In this document: positions 32,944-37,148 of the stretch, in pieces | Layout: every line of letters begins with the position of its first letter | How positions within the stretch are numbered: position 1 is the stretch's first letter | Source of the DNA: an uncultured Bacteroidota bacterium | Lineage (GTDB): Bacteria; Bacteroidota; Bacteroidia; Flavobacteriales; Flavobacteriaceae | Direction: 5' to 3' | NCBI GenBank assembly: GCA_902622575.1 | Contig: CACNQJ010000011.1 | Span: 1-37,148, forward strand | DNA: 37,148 bases | Program-made: the position numbers and the translations under genes | The notes under the pieces: model-generated | The model's input: only the letters and a program-made list of their open reading frames with translations | Told to the model about the DNA's origin: nothing | The model's database searches: none

Positions 32944-34182
32944 ATGGAATTATTAACTACAAATAACGTTTGGATGATGATCTGTACTGCATTAGTTTTT
33001 TTTATGCATTTAGGATTTTCACTATTAGAAGTCGGGCTAACTAGACAGAAAAACACAATAAATATTTTATTTAAAAATTTCTTTGTGATTACAATGGGAT
33101 TAATTGTCTATTGTGCATTTGGATTTAATTTAATGTATCCCGGAGAATTTGGACTTATTGATGGATGGTTAGGATTTGCGGGTACTGGAATAGATCCTGG
33201 AGCTGATTATGAACAATTAACTTATGCTGATGGTGGTTACACTTATTGGACAGATTTCTTATTTCAAGGAATGTTTGCAGCAACTGCTGCAACAATAATC
33301 TCTGGAGCTGTTGCTGAAAGAATAAAGATTTTTTCCTTCATGTTGATAGCTTTTCTTTACGTTGCTATTGTTTATCCAATTGTTGGATCATGGCAATGGG
33401 GAGGTGGACATTTCCTAACTTTCACTGAAGATGTCGGGTTTTACGATTTTGCAGGATCAACACTAGTTCACTCCGTTGGTGGATGGGGTGCCTTAGTTGT
33501 GATTTATTTTCTGGGTGCTAGAAAAGGGAAGTTTGACAGTGATGGAAAGCCTGTAGCTATTCCAGGATCTAATATTCCTTTATCTGCTGCAGGAGTTTTA
33601 ATTCTCTGGCTCGGTTGGTTTGGATTCAATGGGGGATCAGTATTATCAGCAGATCCTGCACTAACATCTTTAACTTTAGTTACAACATGCCTAGCCGCAG
33701 CTGCAGGTGGAATTGGTGCTGCTTTATTCTCAGGTATTCTGTATAAGAATCTTGACTTAACAATGTTTATGAATGGAGTTTTGGGCGGATTAGTTGGGAT
33801 TACAGCTGGTGCTGATCAAATGTTACCTGGCTCTGCAATTTTTATTGGTTTAATTGCTGGTGTTATTGTTGTTCTTTCTGTTGCGCTTCTTGATAAATGT
33901 AAACTAGATGATCCAGTTGGAGCAATCCCAGTACACTTATTTTGTGGAATTTGGGGAACATTAGCTGTAGGTATAGTAGGAGAATTAGCAGGATTTCAAC
34001 AATTCATGGTTCAACTGGCTTGTATAGGAATTGCTGGATTATTTTGTGTGATTGGAGCTACACTAATAACCTTGCTGGTTAAAGGCATAGCTGGACTGCG
34101 AGTTGATGAAAAAGAAGAAGCTGATGGGTTGGATATCGCTGAGCATGGAACTGGAGCTTATGGTGATTTTAGTATTAGATAA
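32944..34182 (+). CDS. amt: Ammonium transporter Amt
   Basis: The 412-residue, eleven-helix transporter takes up ammonium. The conserved features are seen: Asp168 in YDFAGSTLVH with the twin histidines His176 (HSVGG) and His331 (PVHLFCG), the WLGWFGFNGGS (222-232) segment, and the cytoplasmic tail GLRVDEKEEADGLD followed by EHGTGAY, the P-II contact region. There is no cleaved signal peptide; the first segment is the first helix. It closes the operon porin-like gene, P-II, amt, 4 bp after P-II, and is followed by a strong terminator. Expression under nitrogen limitation is expected by family but no binding site was identified. Confidence 0.97.
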   Translation: MELLTTNNVWMMICTALVFFMHLGFSLLEVGLTRQKNTINILFKNFFVITMGLIVYCAFGFNLMYPGEFGLIDGWLGFAGTGIDPGADYEQLTYADGGYTYWTDFLFQGMFAATAATIISGAVAERIKIFSFMLIAFLYVAIVYPIVGSWQWGGGHFLTFTEDVGFYDFAGSTLVHSVGGWGALVVIYFLGARKGKFDSDGKPVAIPGSNIPLSAAGVLILWLGWFGFNGGSVLSADPALTSLTLVTTCLAAAAGGIGAALFSGILYKNLDLTMFMNGVLGGLVGITAGADQMLPGSAIFIGLIAGVIVVLSVALLDKCKLDDPVGAIPVHLFCGIWGTLAVGIVGELAGFQQFMVQLACIGIAGLFCVIGATLITLLVKGIAGLRVDEKEEADGLDIAEHGTGAYGDFSIR

Positions 34183-34228
34183 TAATATCCATAATAGTTT
34201 GTTAGTTGTTTAAATTGTTATCTAAGTT

Positions 34229-34264
34229 AAGAGGTTGTTTTCAAGGAACAACCTCTTTTTTTTT
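34229..34264 (+). terminator. Strong Rho-independent terminator after amt
   Basis: AAGAGGTTGTT (34229-34239) pairs perfectly with AACAACCTCTT (34247-34257), an 11-bp stem with a 7-nt loop, followed by a T run to 34264. The T run reaches the pyrF stop codon on the other strand. Confidence 0.9.
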
Positions 34265-35054
34265 AAAATGAGGTTCTGCTGTTATAGTGGTCAACCACTT
34301 TTTCAGATGAATCGAGAAAGTTTTCATCGTTTCCAGCATAAATTATAGCTCTAGAAATATTTACAAGAATTCTTTTATTTTTTTGAGTTGAATTTAAAAT
34401 TACATTTTCAAAATCACCACCTTGGGTTCCCACGCCTGGTATCAATAAAAAGCTTTTCTCACTAACATTTCTAATTTTTAAAAGATTGTCCGACTTTGTA
34501 GCTCCTACAACATACATTATCCTTTCAGAATTCTCCCATTTTTGAGACTCTGATACTACACTTAAATACAATTCGTTTTGAAGCTGAAAATCAACAGCAC
34601 CATCATTCGAAGTTAGAGCTAATAGAATAGCGTATTTATCCTCAAAATTTAAGAATTCTGTTACTGAATCGTATCCCATGTATGGGGATAACGTTATTGA
34701 GTGAAAGTTCATTTTATCAAAAAAAGCTTTTGCATACATTTTTGAGGTATTACCAATATCAGCTCTTTTTGCATCAGCTATGGTGAATAAATCCGGATGA
34801 TTATCTCTAATATGCTTGATTGTTTTTTCAAGAGAATTCCAGCCATCAACTCCCCTGGCCTCATAGAAAGCAGTATTAATTTTAACTGCAGCTATTTTTT
34901 TTGAGAGCCTATCAACTAATAACTTATTGAACTGAAAAACGGGATCTTCTAAGGATAATAGGTGTTTAGGAATTTTGTCAATATCAGTGTCTAGCCCAAG
35001 ACATAAAAATGTTTTTTTATTTATTATGTTATTCTCTAGCTGATTTAAATTCAT
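34263..35054 (-). CDS. pyrF: Orotidine 5'-phosphate decarboxylase (type 2)
   Basis: The 263-residue enzyme makes UMP. The catalytic motif DAKRADIGNT (94-103) carries Asp94, Lys96 and Asp99. The N-terminus LCLGLDTDIDKIP and the SPYMGYDSV segment are typical of the longer type 2 PyrF. It is last in the run purM-prfA-pyrF, 3 bp after prfA, and ends within the T-run of the amt terminator. Confidence 0.95.
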   Translation of the reverse strand: MNLNQLENNIINKKTFLCLGLDTDIDKIPKHLLSLEDPVFQFNKLLVDRLSKKIAAVKINTAFYEARGVDGWNSLEKTIKHIRDNHPDLFTIADAKRADIGNTSKMYAKAFFDKMNFHSITLSPYMGYDSVTEFLNFEDKYAILLALTSNDGAVDFQLQNELYLSVVSESQKWENSERIMYVVGATKSDNLLKIRNVSEKSFLLIPGVGTQGGDFENVILNSTQKNKRILVNISRAIIYAGNDENFLDSSEKVVDHYNSRTSF

Positions 35055-35057
35055 AAG

Positions 35058-36128
35058 TTAGAGCTCCTCATTTTTAATCAATTCAGAATCTTGAACAATT
35101 TTCAATTCTTCTACTAATTTGTCAATATCACCATTTACAATGTTCTGTAAGTCATACAAAGTTAAATTAATTCTGTGATCAGTTACTCTTCCTTGAGGGT
35201 AATTATATGTTCTAATTTTTGCAGACCTATCTCCAGATGAAACCATAGAGTTTCTTTTTGCTGAATCAGCCTCTTCTCTTTTTTTAATCTCTAGTTCATA
35301 CAACCTTGATCTTAAAACTTTAAGAGCTTTATCTAAGTTTTTGTGTTGTGACTTTTGGTCTTGACAACTAACTATTATTCCTGTGGGTTCATGATGAAGT
35401 TTTATAGCAGAGTAAGTAGTATTTACAGATTGACCACCAGGGCCTGTTGATGTTGTTCTTTCAATTCTAACATCCTGCATATTAAGCTCAACATCAAATT
35501 CTTCAGCCTCTGGCAAAACTATTACTGTAGCTGCTGAAGTGTGTACTCTTCCTTGTGTTTCAGTTTGTGGAACACGTTGCACCCTGTGGACACCTGATTC
35601 AAACTTCATCGTTCCATAAACATTATCCCCATTAACCTCAAAAATTATTTCTTTGTAACCACCTGCTGTGCCCTCATTAAAATCAACTAAATTAACCTTC
35701 CATCCTTTCTTCTCTGCGTATTTTGAATACATTCTAAAAAGATCACCTGCAAAAATACTCGCTTCATCTCCACCAGTTCCAGCTCTTAGTTCCATAACTA
35801 TATTTTTAGGATCGTCAGGATCTTTTGGTATTAAAAGTTTTTTTAGGTCCTCCTCAATCTTTATCAACTTACTTTGAGCTTCATTCAATTCCAAGGTTGC
35901 TAATTCAATCATTTCCTTATCATTTTCATTTTTTATAATTTCCTTTGCCTCATTAATATTTAATATGACTTCTTCATACTCATTTTTTTTATCAACTATA
36001 ATATTTAAATCTTTGTATTCCTTTGAAATTTTAATATATCTTGATTGGTCAGAAATTACTTCAACTTGAGTTAATAGTTCAGAAAGTTCATTAAATCTAT
36101 TCTGTAATATTTTAAGTTTCTCTAACAT
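35058..36128 (-). CDS. prfA: Peptide chain release factor 1
   Basis: The 356-residue factor ends translation at UAA and UAG. Domain order: coiled N-terminal domain (about 1-105), then [12 protein letters not shown] (113-124), [19 protein letters not shown] (180-198) with the PxT codon-reading motif as Pro187-Gln-Thr189, the GGQ motif at 231-233 in [12 protein letters not shown], and the C-terminal domain [15 protein letters not shown]. The PQT form of PxT fits RF1 of the group. It lies 1 bp after purM and 3 bp before pyrF; no prmC (GGQ methyltransferase) is adjacent. Confidence 0.96.
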   Translation of the reverse strand: MLEKLKILQNRFNELSELLTQVEVISDQSRYIKISKEYKDLNIIVDKKNEYEEVILNINEAKEIIKNENDKEMIELATLELNEAQSKLIKIEEDLKKLLIPKDPDDPKNIVMELRAGTGGDEASIFAGDLFRMYSKYAEKKGWKVNLVDFNEGTAGGYKEIIFEVNGDNVYGTMKFESGVHRVQRVPQTETQGRVHTSAATVIVLPEAEEFDVELNMQDVRIERTTSTGPGGQSVNTTYSAIKLHHEPTGIIVSCQDQKSQHKNLDKALKVLRSRLYELEIKKREEADSAKRNSMVSSGDRSAKIRTYNYPQGRVTDHRINLTLYDLQNIVNGDIDKLVEELKIVQDSELIKNEEL

Positions 36129-36129
36129 T

Positions 36130-37148
36130 TTAATAAACGAATTTTCCTTTAGATGATTTAATTGTTAATTTATTATTATCACTATCCTCAACCTTACCGA
36201 TAATTTGAGCATCCAAACTAAATGAATTACAAATACTTATTATTTCATTTGCGGTACTTTCATCTGTGTAAATTTCAAGTCTATGACCCATATTAAAGAC
36301 TTGATACATTTCTTTCCATGGGGTTTTAGATTCTTTTTGAATTAAATCAAAGACCGTTGGAATATCAAACATATTATCCTTAATAATATGTTTTTTATTA
36401 ACAAAGTTCATAATCTTAGTTTGGGCTCCACCACTACAGTGGATTAATCCACTTATCTTGTTTCTTGGAATCTTCGAAAAAATTACTTTCATGACAGGTG
36501 CATATGTTCTTGTTGGTGATAATACAAGTTTACCCGCGTTTAATTCTGTACCATCAATACTATCGGTCAGTTTTTTTGATCCTGAATAAATTAAATCTTC
36601 ATCAAGGGAGTTATCATATGTTTCGGGAAACTTATCTTTTAAATATTTATCAAAAACATCATGCCTAGCTGATGTCAATCCGTTACTTCCAATTCCACTA
36701 TTATATTCATCCTCATAACTAGTTTTACCAAATGAGGCTAATCCTACAATAACATTTCCAGACTTAATATTTGAATTATCAATAACTTCGGTTTTTTTTA
36801 ATCTGCATACTACTGTCGAGTCCACAATTATAGTTTTAACTAAATCCCCTACATCAGCGGTCTCGCCACCTGATGATTTTATATTTATTCCATGAGAATT
36901 TAACTTGGATATCACCATCTCATTACCTTCAATAATTGTTTTAATTACCTCACCAGGAATAAGCTTTTTATTTCTACCAATTGTTGATGAAACTACGATA
37001 TTATCAATTGCACCAACGCAAAGAAGATCATCAATATTCATTATCAGTGAATCTTGTGAAATACCCCTCCAAACATTTAAATCAGACGTCTCTTTCCAGT
37101 ATGCATAGGCAAGTGAAGATTTGGTCCCTGCACCATCAGCATGCATAA
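36130..37148 (-). CDS. purM: Phosphoribosylformylglycinamidine cyclo-ligase (AIR synthase), 5' end outside the window
   Basis: At least 339 residues are present. The enzyme closes the imidazole ring of AIR in purine synthesis. Seen: the [14 protein letters not shown] metal/nucleotide segment at the visible beginning, [40 protein letters not shown] and [13 protein letters not shown]. In this Bacteroidetes type of PurM the MHADGAGTK string is internal, about 50 residues from the true start, so the Met at 37146 is not the start and the gene runs off the window. It is the first visible gene of the run purM-prfA-pyrF. Confidence 0.93.
   Translation of the reverse strand, partial: MHADGAGTKSSLAYAYWKETSDLNVWRGISQDSLIMNIDDLLCVGAIDNIVVSSTIGRNKKLIPGEVIKTIIEGNEMVISKLNSHGINIKSSGGETADVGDLVKTIIVDSTVVCRLKKTEVIDNSNIKSGNVIVGLASFGKTSYEDEYNSGIGSNGLTSARHDVFDKYLKDKFPETYDNSLDEDLIYSGSKKLTDSIDGTELNAGKLVLSPTRTYAPVMKVIFSKIPRNKISGLIHCSGGAQTKIMNFVNKKHIIKDNMFDIPTVFDLIQKESKTPWKEMYQVFNMGHRLEIYTDESTANEIISICNSFSLDAQIIGKVEDSDNNKLTIKSSKGKFVY

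Noticed and set aside
37144-37146. ATG at 37146 as the purM start
   Set aside because: In PurM of this type the MHADGAGTK string is internal and about 50 residues are expected before it; the frame stays open to the window edge.
1-37148. tRNA, rRNA, CRISPR array, insertion sequence or prophage genes
   Set aside because: No cloverleaf-like G+C-rich stretch, repeated spacer array, transposase, integrase or phage gene was seen in any gap or gene.

Overview
The window looks like chromosomal DNA from a marine member of the Bacteroidetes, most likely a streamlined, very AT-rich flavobacterium. Three things point there. First, the gene families: a long 304-residue NusB beside DUF1573 and YajC, a DUF3276 protein, a DUF2795 protein, a two-zinc-motif DnaJ, a RecQ without the usual zinc cysteines, and a P-II/Amt pair next to an outer-membrane protein. 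Second, upstream regions repeatedly carry the Bacteroidetes -7 element TAnnTTTG and lack Shine-Dalgarno sequences. Third, base composition is low in G+C throughout, except for the Ig-repeat gene at the left edge. Genes are tightly packed: the longest gap without a gene is 190 bp (31752-31941), and most convergent pairs touch or overlap at their stop codons.

Layout. 1-1073 (-): 3' part missing of a secreted Ig-repeat protein. 1099-5791 (-): acs, pyrD, yajC, a DUF1573 protein and nusB, read as one run from nusB. 5870-8074 (+): an ABC exporter and a DUF3276 protein. 8071-8880 (-): a membrane di-iron hydroxylase. 8913-9464 (+): a thioredoxin-fold protein, convergent with recQ (9465-11657, -). 11746-14454 (+): kdsD-tatC-lptB-DUF2007, overlapping by 4 nt at each junction, serving outer-membrane LPS supply and protein export. 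14432-15139 (-) pssA and 15160-16746 (+) lnt, divergent envelope lipid genes. 16827-17051 DUF2795 with its own promoter and terminator. 17120-23898 (+): secA followed closely by a glycosyltransferase, a lipoprotein sulfatase and an exported MsrA.

23901-28701 (-): grpE-dnaJ, a sigma-54-type response regulator, an M28 peptidase and a PAP2 phosphatase in one run. 28762-29667 (-) an SDR epimerase, divergent from ilvE (29732-30781, +). 30774-31157 (-) a MazG-like pyrophosphohydrolase. 31196-31751 (+) a small membrane protein and crcB. 31942-34182 (+) an ammonium module (outer-membrane protein, P-II, Amt) closed by a strong terminator. 34263-37148 (-) purM (5' end cut by the window), prfA and pyrF.

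Most genes are conserved housekeeping functions and no mobile element, CRISPR array, rRNA or tRNA was seen. I found no convincing new multi-gene system. The points most worth a second look are the glycosyltransferase-sulfatase-MsrA cassette behind secA, the response regulator with an altered GAFTGA loop and no DNA-binding domain, the palindrome over the grpE promoter, the very short or absent 5' leaders combined with clustered TTG starts, and several key-residue substitutions (ABC exporter, PssA, RecQ).
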